A DNA stretch of 64,000 nucleotides from contig PAKZ01000041.1 of the NCBI GenBank assembly GCA_002706335.1, forward strand, positions 124,001 through 188,000. The letters run 5' to 3'. Below the pieces are notes generated by a model, which saw nothing but the letters and a program-made list of their open reading frames with translations, was not told the origin of the DNA and searched no databases. This document shows positions 1-9,877 of this stretch, piece by piece. The DNA comes from Ahrensia sp. GTDB taxonomy: Bacteria > Pseudomonadota > Alphaproteobacteria > Rhizobiales > Rhizobiaceae. Within the stretch, counting starts at the first letter, position 1; every line of letters begins with the position of its first letter. A program made the position numbers and the translations under genes.

Positions 1-447
1 GTCCGCGCCCCCGGCAATCTCGGCACGATCATCCGTACCGCCGATGCGGTCGGCGCGAAGGGCGTTATCCTCGTCGGCCAGACGACCGACCCGTTCGCGA
101 CCGAAACCGTGCGCGCAACCATGGGTTCGATCTTCGCCGTGCCCCTGACGCGGATGAGCGAGGCCGATTTCATTGCCTTTGCCGGCAAATGGCCGGGCAC
201 GGTCGCCGGCACGCATCTGAAGGGTGCGGTCGACTACCGCAAACCGAATTATCGGGAGAAGCCGGTGTTGCTGTTTATGGGCAACGAACAGGCCGGGCTG
301 ACCGACGAACTCGCGGCGGCCTGCACCGTCCTGATCAAGATCCCGCAGGCAGGAAGGGCCGACTCGCTCAATCCCGCCATCGCGACCGGCGTCAGCCTGT
401 TCGAGATCCGTCGCCATGCGCTGACTTTCGAGGGAGAAGTATCATGA
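1..447 (+). CDS. TrmH/SpoU-family RNA 2'-O-methyltransferase (5' end missing)
   Basis: The reading frame is open from base 1, so the N-terminus lies outside the window. The visible 148 residues are the C-terminal catalytic SPOUT domain that transfers a methyl group from S-adenosylmethionine to a ribose 2'-OH of rRNA or tRNA. All three SpoU motifs are present: [13 protein letters not shown] at the start, [10 protein letters not shown] in the middle, and [15 protein letters not shown] near the end, which form the knotted SAM pocket. The stop overlaps the lspA start by four bases (ATGA), so the two genes are probably co-translated. The exact RNA target cannot be told from this fragment. Confidence 0.88.
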   Translation, partial: VRAPGNLGTIIRTADAVGAKGVILVGQTTDPFATETVRATMGSIFAVPLTRMSEADFIAFAGKWPGTVAGTHLKGAVDYRKPNYREKPVLLFMGNEQAGLTDELAAACTVLIKIPQAGRADSLNPAIATGVSLFEIRRHALTFEGEVS

Positions 448-929
448 AAGGGCTTCTGCCGGCAGCAACCGCCATCGGACTGGTCGTCGCCGCCGACCGG
501 TTGATCAAGATCCTGGTGGAACGGTCGATGTCCTATCAGGAGACGATCGACCTGCTGCCCTTCTTCGCGCTTTTCCGCACACACAATCAGGGCATCGCGT
601 TTTCGCTCCTGTGGGGGCTCGGACCGCTTCCGCTGATCGCGATCAGCCTCGGCGTCATCGCCTTCGTGCTGTGGCTGTGGCGCTCCAGCCCGGCGGACCG
701 CATCGTCGCGCATCTCGGCTTCGCGCTGGTGATCGGCGGGGCGGTGGGAAATCTGATCGACCGCGCCATGAATGGCTATGTGATCGACTATTTCCTGTTC
801 CATACGCCGGTATGGTCCTTTGCGGTTTTCAACCTCGCCGATGCGGCGATCACCATCGGCGCGGGGCTGATCATACTGGACGAGTTGCTGGTCTGGCGGC
901 GTGAGCGGGCTATCGAAAAAGCCGACTGA
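444..929 (+). CDS. lspA: Lipoprotein signal peptidase (signal peptidase II)
   Basis: Inner-membrane aspartic protease of 161 residues that cleaves the signal peptide of diacylglyceryl-modified prolipoproteins. Four hydrophobic segments are visible (roughly 5-22, 58-78, 90-105, 127-150). The two catalytic aspartates sit in the family motifs GNLIDR (D106) and FNLADA (D133). The ATG at 444 was chosen because it overlaps the upstream stop and gives the normal family length of about 160; the longer open frame starting at 189 only reads the methyltransferase gene out of frame. It ends 31 bases before the acuI start. Confidence 0.95.
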   Translation: MKGLLPAATAIGLVVAADRLIKILVERSMSYQETIDLLPFFALFRTHNQGIAFSLLWGLGPLPLIAISLGVIAFVLWLWRSSPADRIVAHLGFALVIGGAVGNLIDRAMNGYVIDYFLFHTPVWSFAVFNLADAAITIGAGLIILDELLVWRRERAIEKAD

Positions 930-960
930 ACCTTATTTCCGGAATCCAACGGAGGACATC

Positions 961-1956
961 ATGGCCGACACTTTCAAGGCAATCCTGATATCACGCGACG
1001 AAGACAAGAAGCAGTCCGTCAATGTCGAGACGCTGGCCGTCGATGATCTCATGGAGGGCGACGTCGTCGTCAATGTCGAGGCGTCGACGGTCAACTACAA
1101 GGACGGTCTGGCTATCACCGGAAAGTCGCCGGTTGTGCGGCACTGGCCAATGATTCCCGGCATCGATCTCGCCGGAACGGTCGAAAGCTCCGACCATCCC
1201 GACTGGAAACCCGGCGACAAGGTGATCCTGAATGGCTGGGGCACCGGCGAGACCCATTACGGCGCCTATGCCGGCAAGTCGCGCATCAAGGGCGACTGGC
1301 TGATCGCACGGCCCGAGAGCATCAGCGCGCTGGACGCGATGGCCGTTGGCACCGCCGGCTATACGGCGATGCTGTCGGTCATGGCACTGGAACGCCACGG
1401 CATCACCCCCGATCGCGGCCCGGTGGCGGTGACTGGGGCATCGGGCGGCGTCGGCTCGGTGGCGATCGCTCTGCTCGCAAAACTCGGCTACCACGTCATC
1501 GCCTCGACAGGACGGGCATCGGAAGAAGACTATCTGAAAGGTCTTGGCGCCGCCGAGATCATCGACCGGGCGGAACTCTCCGAACCGGGCCGCCCGCTTG
1601 GCAAGGAACGCTGGGCCGCGGCGATCGACTCGGTCGGCTCGCACACCCTGGCCAACCTGCTGGCGCAGACCACGTATGGCGGTGCGGTCTCCGCCTGCGG
1701 TCTCGCCCAAGGCTTCGACCTGCCGGCCACCGTGATGCCCTTCATCCTGCGCGGCGTGTCGCTGCTCGGCATAGATTCGGTGATGGCTCCGAAAGCGTTG
1801 CGTGAAGAGGCCTGGGCACGGATCGGCACCGATCTCGATGCCGGCAAACTGGCCGCCCTCTCAACGACGATCGGGTTCGACGACATCATAGACACGGCGC
1901 ATGGCCTGCTTGACGGCAAGGTGCGAGGACGTGTGGTCATCGATATGGCCAAATAG
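961..1956 (+). CDS. acuI: AcuI/YhdH-family NADPH-dependent acrylyl-CoA reductase-type oxidoreductase
   Basis: Medium-chain dehydrogenase/reductase of 331 residues of the zinc-free YhdH/AcuI type, which reduces acryloyl-CoA to propionyl-CoA with NADPH and detoxifies acrylate. Visible features are VNYKDGLAITGK (residues 45-56), PGIDLAGTVESS (66-77), GWGTGETHYGAYA, and the nucleotide-binding loop VTGASGGVGS near residue 160. The ATG at 961 follows a good GGAGG ribosome site; the in-frame GTG at 901 would overlap lspA and was not used. In DMSP-degrading marine alphaproteobacteria this gene sits with dmd/acu genes, but here it has none beside it, so the physiological substrate is inferred only from the family. 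Confidence 0.87.
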   Translation: MADTFKAILISRDEDKKQSVNVETLAVDDLMEGDVVVNVEASTVNYKDGLAITGKSPVVRHWPMIPGIDLAGTVESSDHPDWKPGDKVILNGWGTGETHYGAYAGKSRIKGDWLIARPESISALDAMAVGTAGYTAMLSVMALERHGITPDRGPVAVTGASGGVGSVAIALLAKLGYHVIASTGRASEEDYLKGLGAAEIIDRAELSEPGRPLGKERWAAAIDSVGSHTLANLLAQTTYGGAVSACGLAQGFDLPATVMPFILRGVSLLGIDSVMAPKALREEAWARIGTDLDAGKLAALSTTIGFDDIIDTAHGLLDGKVRGRVVIDMAK

Positions 1957-2033
1957 GTCAATTCGGGACGGATCTCGACAGTTTTAACGGCGAGTTCAAC
2001 CGGACGCTAACCGCGACATGCTAGGCAAGGCCC

Positions 2034-3668
2034 ATGAACATGGGCTTTTTCAAGCGCGCGATCGGCCGCGCCGGCAAAGCGATGTCGGGCCTGTTGACGC
2101 AGCGGCGCGACGTCGACGTCATGCTGCGCGCCCGCGAGGACGCGGAACGCGCCAACCGCGCGAAGTCCCGTTTCCTGGCGATGACCAGCCACGAAATCCG
2201 CACGCCGCTGAACGGCATCATCGGCATGGGCAAGCTGCTTGCCGATACCGAACTGACGCCCGAACAGCAGAACTACGTCGAGGCCATCACGGGTTCGAGC
2301 GAATCGCTGCTGACGCTAGTCAATGACCTGATGGAGTTCGCCCGTTTCGAAGCCGGAGACCTAGAATTCCATCCGCAGCGAACTGCGATCGCGCCGTTGG
2401 TCGGCGGGGTCGCAGAGATGCTATGCGGACGGGCCTACGCCAAGGGGATCGACCTCGGCTATCATCTCGCGGCAAACGTTCCGGACAGCGCTGTTCTCGA
2501 TTCGGGCCGTTTGCGCCAGGTGCTGACGAACATCATCGGCAATGCGGTGAAATTCACCGATACCGGCGGGATCGCCGTAACGGTCGTATATGAAGGCGAT
2601 ATGCTCGAATTCGCCGTGCGGGACACCGGCTCGGGCATCGCGCTCGCCGATCAGAGCCGCATCTTCGGCGAATTCGAACAGGCGCAGTTTGGCTATGATC
2701 GGCCGCATGAAGGTATCGGGTTGGGGCTCGCCATCTCCAAGCGGATCGTCGAGGCCGCGGGCGGTGCAATCGCGCTGACCAGCGAGCGCGGCAAGGGATC
2801 CTGTTTCACCGTCCGTTTCCCGGTCGCCGATCCCCAACTCCCGGAGGCCGACCGGCCCGATCTCGGCGGTCGGCCCATCGTCATCCTCAGCCCGAACGCG
2901 GTCGAAGCCGGCCTCATGTGCCGCGACCTCGAAGACGCCGGCGCGCATGTTCAGATGTTCGCGGATCGCGACCGGGCTCTGAAAGCGTGCCTCGGTGCAT
3001 CGGGCGAAGCGACCCTGATCATCGACAACCGGACCGAGGGCGGCGCCGGCTCATTTCTTGATCTCGACGAGATCCCGGCACGGTTTGTCGCCCTGATCGA
3101 GGCCGAAGACCGCGGTTCGACCGGCGCGGAGTTCAAACAGGCGGGCCATGCCTTCCTGACCCGGCCTGTGCGACCGAGCACGCTGATGCGCGTCATTTCG
3201 GACCCGGAGATCGCTTTCGCCGGCACCCGCGCCTCGCCGAGATCCGCACGTCGCCCGGTGCTAACCGTCACTGCCGGGCTGAAAGTGCTCGTCGCAGAAG
3301 ACAATCCGGTGAATTCGCTGCTTACCATGCGCATGCTGGAAAAGCTGGGACATCGGGTCGAGCATGTCGAAAACGGGGCGGCGGCCGTCGACACGCTGCG
3401 GGCAAGCCGTACGGTGTCGCCGTTTGATATCGTGCTCATGGACCTGCACATGCCGGTGCTCGACGGGGTCGACGCGATCCTGGCGGTGCGCCGGCACGAG
3501 GATGAGACCGGGCTCGCGCCGGTGCCGATCCTGGCATTGACTGCCGATGTCCTGCCTGAAACCCATATCGCGGTGATCAATGCCGGCGCGGATGGCATTC
3601 TGACGAAGCCGCTCGAACCCGACGAATTCAACGCCCAGATCGCCCGCTTGAACCGTAAGGCAGCATAA
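2034..3668 (+). CDS. Hybrid histidine kinase without sensor domain
   Basis: Cytoplasmic 544-residue hybrid kinase. A short basic leader (1-35) with no membrane segment runs straight into HisKA, with the phospho-acceptor H53 in [10 protein letters not shown]. The ATP-binding domain follows: N-box [10 protein letters not shown] around N170, G1 box DTGSG at 198-202, and GIGLGLAIS at 227-235. Residues 280-390 look like a degenerate receiver, lacking a clear acceptor aspartate. A true C-terminal receiver starts near 416 and carries the acid pair AEDN and acceptor D470 in VLMDLHMP. There is no PAS, GAF or transmembrane input, so the signal or partner is unknown. The start may be the second ATG at 2040; no strong ribosome site is seen. 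Confidence 0.9.
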   Translation: MNMGFFKRAIGRAGKAMSGLLTQRRDVDVMLRAREDAERANRAKSRFLAMTSHEIRTPLNGIIGMGKLLADTELTPEQQNYVEAITGSSESLLTLVNDLMEFARFEAGDLEFHPQRTAIAPLVGGVAEMLCGRAYAKGIDLGYHLAANVPDSAVLDSGRLRQVLTNIIGNAVKFTDTGGIAVTVVYEGDMLEFAVRDTGSGIALADQSRIFGEFEQAQFGYDRPHEGIGLGLAISKRIVEAAGGAIALTSERGKGSCFTVRFPVADPQLPEADRPDLGGRPIVILSPNAVEAGLMCRDLEDAGAHVQMFADRDRALKACLGASGEATLIIDNRTEGGAGSFLDLDEIPARFVALIEAEDRGSTGAEFKQAGHAFLTRPVRPSTLMRVISDPEIAFAGTRASPRSARRPVLTVTAGLKVLVAEDNPVNSLLTMRMLEKLGHRVEHVENGAAAVDTLRASRTVSPFDIVLMDLHMPVLDGVDAILAVRRHEDETGLAPVPILALTADVLPETHIAVINAGADGILTKPLEPDEFNAQIARLNRKAA

Positions 3669-3790
3669 CTGCGGCTTGAGTTCGTCATGCGATTGTCGCA
3701 TTAGGCGTCTAGCGAAAGCCCACTCGCCGGCGGCCCGATTATACCGCGACGGCGCGGTTTCACACCCTTCGCCGGAAAAGGGGGTTCAGG

Positions 3791-4690
3791 ATGAATATCG
3801 CGAACACCACCGCACTGACCGACAGCAACTTGCATACGGCGCCTTCGTCCGCGGGATGCGACGCCTACGGAAAGACGCTTCTGGGCGAAATCGGCCCATT
3901 GCAGGCGCGACTGATCGCCAACGCGGCCGAACTCGACGCGGCGCAGCGGCTACGTTTCCGCGTCTTTGGCGAGGAGATGGGCGCCAGCTTCTCACAGGGC
4001 AGTGCGGCGACCGACCGGGACGAAGACCGTTTCGATGCGGTTTGCGACCACCTGATTGTCCTCGATACGACCCTGCCGGGCGATGCGCCTGACCAGATCG
4101 TCGGCACCTACCGGCTGCTTCGCGACGAGGTCGCGACACGTACGGGCGGCTTCTATTCGGCGGGAGAATTCGAAATTGGAACGCTGGTAGCGCGCCACGA
4201 GGAGAAGAAATTCCTCGAACTCGGCCGGTCCTGCGTCATGTCCGCTTATCGCTCGAAACGGACGATAGAACTGCTGTGGCAGGGAATCTGGGCCTATTGC
4301 CTGCGTCACGATATTGACGTGATGACCGGCTGCGCCTCATTTCCCGGTGCAACCGCGCAGTCGCATGCCCTTGCACTCTCGTTTCTCTACCACCACGCTC
4401 GCGCCGAGGGCCAATGGGCGATCGAGGCGGCGAGTTCCGACTCGGTTTCGATGGACATGATGCCGGTGGAGGCGGTGGACATGAAAGCGGCGCTCGCCGC
4501 CACGCCGCCGCTGATCAAGGGCTATTTGCGGCTTGGCGCCAAGTTCGCCGGAACGGCGGTGATCGACCGGGCTTTCCGGACAACCGACGTCATGGTCATT
4601 CTGCCGGTCTCCACGATCAGCGAACGCTATGTGCGCTATTACGGCGCCGATGCAGGCCGCTTCGCGCCCGGCGACAAGACCTCTTCCTGA
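3791..4690 (+). CDS. olsB: L-ornithine N(alpha)-acyltransferase (OlsB-like)
   Basis: GNAT-fold enzyme of 299 residues that moves a 3-hydroxyacyl chain from acyl carrier protein to the alpha-amine of ornithine, the first step of phosphate-free ornithine lipid synthesis. The length and the blocks RLRFRVFGEEMGA, VGTYRLL, EFEIGTLV, LELGRSCVMSAYRS and GCASFPGATA match the rhizobial OlsB family. OlsA, which would add the second acyl chain, is not in the window. An AGGGGG ribosome site lies seven bases before the ATG. The stop is six bases from the convergent maeB stop. Upstream 3669-3790 holds no gene; a PhoB box was looked for but none was convincing. Confidence 0.85.
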   Translation: MNIANTTALTDSNLHTAPSSAGCDAYGKTLLGEIGPLQARLIANAAELDAAQRLRFRVFGEEMGASFSQGSAATDRDEDRFDAVCDHLIVLDTTLPGDAPDQIVGTYRLLRDEVATRTGGFYSAGEFEIGTLVARHEEKKFLELGRSCVMSAYRSKRTIELLWQGIWAYCLRHDIDVMTGCASFPGATAQSHALALSFLYHHARAEGQWAIEAASSDSVSMDMMPVEAVDMKAALAATPPLIKGYLRLGAKFAGTAVIDRAFRTTDVMVILPVSTISERYVRYYGADAGRFAPGDKTSS

Positions 4691-4696
4691 CCTGGC

Positions 4697-6997
4697 TCAC
4701 GCATTCGCATTGTAGGCCGCAAGCGCCGCCATATTGACGATATCGGCATCCTTGGCGCCAAGCGAGACGATCTGGACCGGCTTGTTCAGACCGACCAGCA
4801 ACGGGCCGATGACCGTCGATCCGCCCAGTTCCTGCAGCATTCGGGTTGAGATCGACGCCGAGTGGAAAGCCGGCATGACCAGCACGTTGGCGGGGCCCGA
4901 CAGGCGACAGAACGGGTATTGGCGCATCAGATCCGCGTTGAGCGCGACATCGGCGGCCATTTCGCCGTCATACTCGAAATCAACGCGGCGCTTGTCCAGG
5001 ATACGTACCGCCTGCCGGACCTGCTCAGACCGTTCGCTCGGCGGATCGCCGAAGGTCGAGTAGGCAAGCAGCGCGACGCGCGGCTCGTATCCCATGCGGC
5101 GAGCCTGGCCGGCTGCCTCCTCGGCGATATCGGCGAGTTGCTCGGCGTTCGGCATGTCATGCACAGCGGTATCGGCGACGAGCACGGTGCGGCCACGGCA
5201 CAATGCCAGCGACATGCCGATGACGCGGTGGCCGGGGCGCGCGTCGATGACACGGCGCACATCGGCGAGCGCGGTCGAATAGTTGCGCGTCACGCCGGTC
5301 ACCATTCCGTCGGCATCTCCAAGCGCCACCATAGAGGCGGCGAAGTGGTTGCGGTCGTTGTTGATCAGGCGCTGGCAATCGCGGAACAGGTAGCCCTCGC
5401 GCTGCAAACGCTCGTAGAGATAGTCGGCATAGACACCGTTGCGCCTGGAAAGACGCGCATTGATGATTTCGATGTTCGGCCGGTCGAGTTCGACACCGGC
5501 CTCCTTGGCCGTATTGCGAACCAGATCCTCGCGGCCGAGCAGGATGGCGGTTCCGAGCTGCTGGTTCACGAAGGAGACCGCTGCGCGCATCATCTGTTCT
5601 TCCTCGCCCTCGGTAAAGACGATGCGTTTGGGGTGCTTGCGCACCCGTTCGTAGATGCGCTGCAGCGACGATGCGATCGGATCACGGCGCGCGGAGAGCT
5701 GGTGGGCGTATTCCTCGAAATCCGCGATCTCGCGGCGCGCAACGCCGGTCTCCATCGCCGCCCTGGCGACGGCAACCGGGATCGCCGATATCAGGCGCGG
5801 ATCGAACGGCACGGGAATGATGTAGCCGGGACCGAATTTCGGACGGTTGCCCGCATAGGCGGCGGCGACATCATCGGGCACATCCTCGCGCGCCAGTTGG
5901 GCCAGCGCCTGGGCGGCGGCGGCCTTCATCGCCTCGTTGATCTCGGTGGCGCGCACGTCGAGCGCGCCGCGGAAGATGTAGGGGAACCCCAGAACGTTGT
6001 TGACCTGGTTCGGATAGTCCGAACGGCCGGTCGCCATGATGGCGTCGTCGCGAATGGTCGAAACCTCTTCCGGCGTGATTTCCGGATCCGGGTTAGCCAT
6101 GGCGAAAATGATCGGGTTCGGCGCCATGGACCGCACCATTTCAGTGGTCAGCGCACCCTTCACCGAAAGGCCGAGAAACACGTCTGCCCCGTCCAGCGCT
6201 TCGGCGAGCGAGCGGCGGTCCGTCTTGACCGCATGAGCCGACTTCCACTGGTTCAGCCCGGTGGAGCGGCCCTGATAGATGACGCCCTTGGTGTCGCACA
6301 GGATGACGTTGTCGTGGCGCACGCCCATCGACTTGATCAGTTCGATGCAGGCGATGGCCGCCGCACCGGCACCGTTGCACACGACCTTGGCGGTCTTCAG
6401 ATCACGGCCGGTCAAATGCAGCGCATTGATCAGGCCGGCGGCTGCGATGATCGCGGTGCCGTGCTGGTCGTCGTGAAAGACGGGAATGTCCATCGCCTCG
6501 CGCAGCCGCTGCTCAATGATGAAACAGTCCGGCGCCTTGATGTCTTCCAGATTGATGCCGCCGAAAGACGGGCCGAGCAGGCGCACGCAGTTGACGAATT
6601 CGTCGATGTCCCTCGTATCGACTTCGAGGTCAATGGAATCGACATCGGCGAACCGCTTGAACAGGACGGCCTTGCCCTCCATCACCGGCTTTGAGGCCAG
6701 CGCGCCGAGATCGCCCAGGCCGAGAATGGCAGTGCCGTTGGTGACGACGGCGACCATATTGCCCCGTGCCGTGTAATCGAACGCCTTGGACGGATCCTCG
6801 GCGATCGCCTTGACCGGCACCGCGACGCCCGGCGAATAGGCCAGCGACAGGTCGCGCTGCGTCGCCATCGGCTTGGTCGGATTGATCTCGAGCTTGCCAG
6901 GGCGGCCGCGCGCGTGAAAATCCAGCGCTTCCTGTTCAATGACGCGCGGACGCGCATCAGCCCCTGCGCCGGGCGCAGGCTTCGGGGATTTCGGCAT
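4697..6997 (-). CDS. maeB: NADP-dependent malic enzyme with phosphotransacetylase-like C-terminal domain
   Basis: Oxidative decarboxylation of malate to pyruvate. The 766-residue protein has the two-part MaeB layout: malic enzyme domain with AYSPGVAVP and [12 protein letters not shown] near residues 50-100, a nucleotide-binding segment [15 protein letters not shown], then from about residue 430 a phosphotransacetylase-like domain beginning around [20 protein letters not shown] and containing [14 protein letters not shown]. The C-terminal domain is normally catalytically silent and gives acetyl-CoA control. It is divergent from mutS, with about 120 bases between starts. NADP rather than NAD preference is inferred from the family, as Hyphomicrobiales often carry two paralogues (dme and tme). 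Confidence 0.9.
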   Translation of the reverse strand: MPKSPKPAPGAGADARPRVIEQEALDFHARGRPGKLEINPTKPMATQRDLSLAYSPGVAVPVKAIAEDPSKAFDYTARGNMVAVVTNGTAILGLGDLGALASKPVMEGKAVLFKRFADVDSIDLEVDTRDIDEFVNCVRLLGPSFGGINLEDIKAPDCFIIEQRLREAMDIPVFHDDQHGTAIIAAAGLINALHLTGRDLKTAKVVCNGAGAAAIACIELIKSMGVRHDNVILCDTKGVIYQGRSTGLNQWKSAHAVKTDRRSLAEALDGADVFLGLSVKGALTTEMVRSMAPNPIIFAMANPDPEITPEEVSTIRDDAIMATGRSDYPNQVNNVLGFPYIFRGALDVRATEINEAMKAAAAQALAQLAREDVPDDVAAAYAGNRPKFGPGYIIPVPFDPRLISAIPVAVARAAMETGVARREIADFEEYAHQLSARRDPIASSLQRIYERVRKHPKRIVFTEGEEEQMMRAAVSFVNQQLGTAILLGREDLVRNTAKEAGVELDRPNIEIINARLSRRNGVYADYLYERLQREGYLFRDCQRLINNDRNHFAASMVALGDADGMVTGVTRNYSTALADVRRVIDARPGHRVIGMSLALCRGRTVLVADTAVHDMPNAEQLADIAEEAAGQARRMGYEPRVALLAYSTFGDPPSERSEQVRQAVRILDKRRVDFEYDGEMAADVALNADLMRQYPFCRLSGPANVLVMPAFHSASISTRMLQELGGSTVIGPLLVGLNKPVQIVSLGAKDADIVNMAALAAYNANA

Positions 6998-7117
6998 GGG
7001 CGTTTCCGTCCGTTTTTTATCGTTGTCCCAAACAAAGTGGGGAGCTTGTCGTAAGGCTATTTGCCCAGTCTGTAAACGCGACTATGACTCGGGAAACGCC
7101 GAACCAGCACACGAAAC

Positions 7118-9814
7118 ATGCTCACCACAAATACACAGGCGCCCGCACTGACGCCGATGATGGCGCAGTATCTGGAGATCAAGGCGGCCAATCCGGACTC
7201 GCTTCTGTTCTACCGGATGGGCGATTTCTACGAGCTGTTTTTCGAGGATGCGGAGATCGCCTCCCGGGCGCTCGGCATCACGCTCACCAAGCGCGGAAAA
7301 CATCTTGACCAGGATATTCCGATGTGCGGCGTGCCTGTCCACGCCGCCGACGACTATCTGCAGAAGCTTATCGGCAAAGGGTTCCGCGTCGCCGTCTGCG
7401 AACAGCTCGAAGATCCCGCCGAGGCCAAGAAGCGCGGCTCGAAATCCGTGGTCAAACGCGATGTGACGCGGCTGGTTACACCCGGCACGATCACCGAGGA
7501 AAAACTGCTCGATCCGTCGGAAAGCAGTTATTTCATGGCGGTCGGGCGGACGAAATCAGGGGCCGGCCCGGAACTGGCGCTCGCCTGGATCGATATCTCG
7601 ACCGGCCAATTCCGTATCGCAGCGACAGCGCCGGAAAGGCTGTTGTCCGACATCCTGCGCATCGGGCCACGCGAGATCACGGTCGCCGAGAGCGTCTTCG
7701 CCGACGAGATGCTGAGACCTGTTTTCGATCAACTGGGGCTCGCTGTCTCGCCCCTGCCCTCAAGCTTCTTCGACAGCGCCAACGCACATGACAGGCTTGC
7801 GCGGTTCTATGCAGTGCAGACGCTCGACGGGTTCGGCGAGTTCAGCCGCGCCGAGCTTGCCGCCGCGGCTGGGGCGCTTGCCTATGTCGAGCGCACACAG
7901 ATTTCAGAGCGCCCGGTCCTGCAGCGTCCGGAACGCGAGGATGCCGGTTCGACCCTGTTCATCGACCCTGCCACACGGGCCAATCTGGAAATCGAGCGCA
8001 CGCTTTCGGGATCGCGGCAAGGCAGCCTTCTGAAGTCGATCGACAGGACGATCACCGGTGGCGGCGCGCGATTGCTGGCGGAAAGGCTGCGCTCGCCGCT
8101 AACCGATGTCGCCGCGATCAATGAGCGGCTGGATTCTATCACTTTCTTTCTTGGCGGTGACGACATCCTGACCGAGAGACTGCGCGATCTCCTGAAATCG
8201 ACGCCGGACATGCCGAGGGCGCTTTCGCGGCTGTCGCTCAATCGCGGTGGACCGCGAGACCTTGCCGCAATCGGCGAAGGACTTAAGGCGGCGGCACAGG
8301 CCAGCCGGCTGCTTGCCGGGGCCCAGCTTACGGAAGAGCTCGGGCGTTCGGCTGCCCAGCTCTCTGCAGCGCCGCAAGCCTTGAGCGACCACCTTCTCCG
8401 CGCGCTCGATGAAGAGGTGCCGTTGATGAAACGCGACGGCGGTTTCGTGCGCAACGGCTACCATGAAGAACTGGACGAGATGCGGGCGCTACGCGACCAG
8501 TCGCGCAAGGTCATCGCCGGACTGCAGAGCCAGTATATCGACGAAACCGGCGTGAAATCGCTGAAGATCAAATACAACAATGTACTGGGCTATTTCATCG
8601 AGGTGACGCAGCAGAACGCCGATGCGCTGACCGGGACCGACGAGGCCAAGGGCCGCTTCATCCATCGCCAGACGCTGGCCAATGCGATGCGTTTCACCAC
8701 GACGGAGCTGGCCGATCTGGAGAGCCGGATCGCCAATGCCGCAGACCGGGCGCTATCGATCGAACTGGGCGTTTTCGAGCGGTTGCAGGAAGAGATCATC
8801 GATGCCGCCGACGCGATCCGCGACGCGGCGCAGGCGCTTTCAGCCATCGACGTGTCGATCGCGCTGGCGCGGCTGGCGGAATCGGAGGGCTACTGCCGCC
8901 CGAAAGTGGATGACAGCCGGACCTTTGCCGTTGTCGCCGGACGGCACCCGGTGGTCGAGCAGGCATTGCGCAAGCAGGCGGCTCATCCGTTCGTGGCGAA
9001 TGACTGCGACCTGTCGCCGGAAGACGGAGGTGAGCAGGGCGCGATCTGGCTCCTGACAGGCCCGAACATGGGCGGCAAGTCGACCTTTCTGCGCCAGAAC
9101 GCACTGATCGCAATCCTCGCGCAAATGGGATCCTTCGTGCCAGCCGGCAGCGCCCATGTCGGCGTTGTCGACCGTCTGTTCAGCCGTGTCGGTGCATCGG
9201 ACGATCTGGCACGCGGTCGCTCGACCTTCATGGTCGAGATGGTCGAAACCGCGGCGATCCTCAATCAGTCGGGCGACCGGTCTCTGGTTATCCTGGACGA
9301 GATCGGGCGCGGTACCTCGACTTTCGACGGGCTATCGATTGCCTGGGCGACGGTTGAGCACCTGCACGCGAAGAATCGGTGCCGGACACTCTTCGCCACC
9401 CATTTCCACGAATTGACCGCGCTCGCTGAAACGCTCGCAAATCTCCACAATGTCACCATGCGCGTGAAGGAGTGGGAGGGCGACGTGATTTTCCTGCATG
9501 AAGTCACGAAAGGCGCTGCCGACCGGTCCTATGGCGTTCAGGTGGCAAAGCTCGCCGGCTTGCCGGATAGCGTCGTGGCGCGGGCCCGCGACGTCCTCGA
9601 CCAGCTGGAGGCACAGGGGCGGGATTCCAAGGCGTCGAAACTCGTTGATGACCTGCCGCTGTTTTCCGCAGAGATTCGTCACGAGTCGCGCAAGCCAGCC
9701 GGCAACAGCGAACTCGACACGGCAGTCGACAGCCTGATCCCCGATGAAATGACGCCGCGGGAGGCCTTGGAGACGCTCTACCGGCTGAAAGGCCTGGTAA
9801 CGAAACCGCAGTGA
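7118..9814 (+). CDS. mutS: DNA mismatch repair protein MutS
   Basis: Mismatch-recognition ATPase of 898 residues. The N-terminal mismatch-binding domain has the signature [11 protein letters not shown], with the phenylalanine and glutamate (FYE) that contact the mispaired base. The C-terminal ABC-type ATPase shows Walker [10 protein letters not shown] near residue 648, Walker [17 protein letters not shown] near 724, and the following ATHFHELT histidine loop. The start at ATG 7118 gives a normal MutS N-terminus; 6998-7117 is the shared intergenic region with maeB. MutL is not in the window. Length and motifs are complete, so the gene looks functional. Confidence 0.97.
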   Translation: MLTTNTQAPALTPMMAQYLEIKAANPDSLLFYRMGDFYELFFEDAEIASRALGITLTKRGKHLDQDIPMCGVPVHAADDYLQKLIGKGFRVAVCEQLEDPAEAKKRGSKSVVKRDVTRLVTPGTITEEKLLDPSESSYFMAVGRTKSGAGPELALAWIDISTGQFRIAATAPERLLSDILRIGPREITVAESVFADEMLRPVFDQLGLAVSPLPSSFFDSANAHDRLARFYAVQTLDGFGEFSRAELAAAAGALAYVERTQISERPVLQRPEREDAGSTLFIDPATRANLEIERTLSGSRQGSLLKSIDRTITGGGARLLAERLRSPLTDVAAINERLDSITFFLGGDDILTERLRDLLKSTPDMPRALSRLSLNRGGPRDLAAIGEGLKAAAQASRLLAGAQLTEELGRSAAQLSAAPQALSDHLLRALDEEVPLMKRDGGFVRNGYHEELDEMRALRDQSRKVIAGLQSQYIDETGVKSLKIKYNNVLGYFIEVTQQNADALTGTDEAKGRFIHRQTLANAMRFTTTELADLESRIANAADRALSIELGVFERLQEEIIDAADAIRDAAQALSAIDVSIALARLAESEGYCRPKVDDSRTFAVVAGRHPVVEQALRKQAAHPFVANDCDLSPEDGGEQGAIWLLTGPNMGGKSTFLRQNALIAILAQMGSFVPAGSAHVGVVDRLFSRVGASDDLARGRSTFMVEMVETAAILNQSGDRSLVILDEIGRGTSTFDGLSIAWATVEHLHAKNRCRTLFATHFHELTALAETLANLHNVTMRVKEWEGDVIFLHEVTKGAADRSYGVQVAKLAGLPDSVVARARDVLDQLEAQGRDSKASKLVDDLPLFSAEIRHESRKPAGNSELDTAVDSLIPDEMTPREALETLYRLKGLVTKPQ

Positions 9815-9877
9815 AGCCTGTGTGACAATGGGACAAAGCTTCTATATGAGGCTCGATAGATCCCCCCGGACCTTATC

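Noticed and set aside
4862-6694. 610-residue open frame antisense to maeB
   Set aside because: High-GC shadow frame; arginine- and glycine-rich composition with no family resemblance, while maeB on the other strand is complete.
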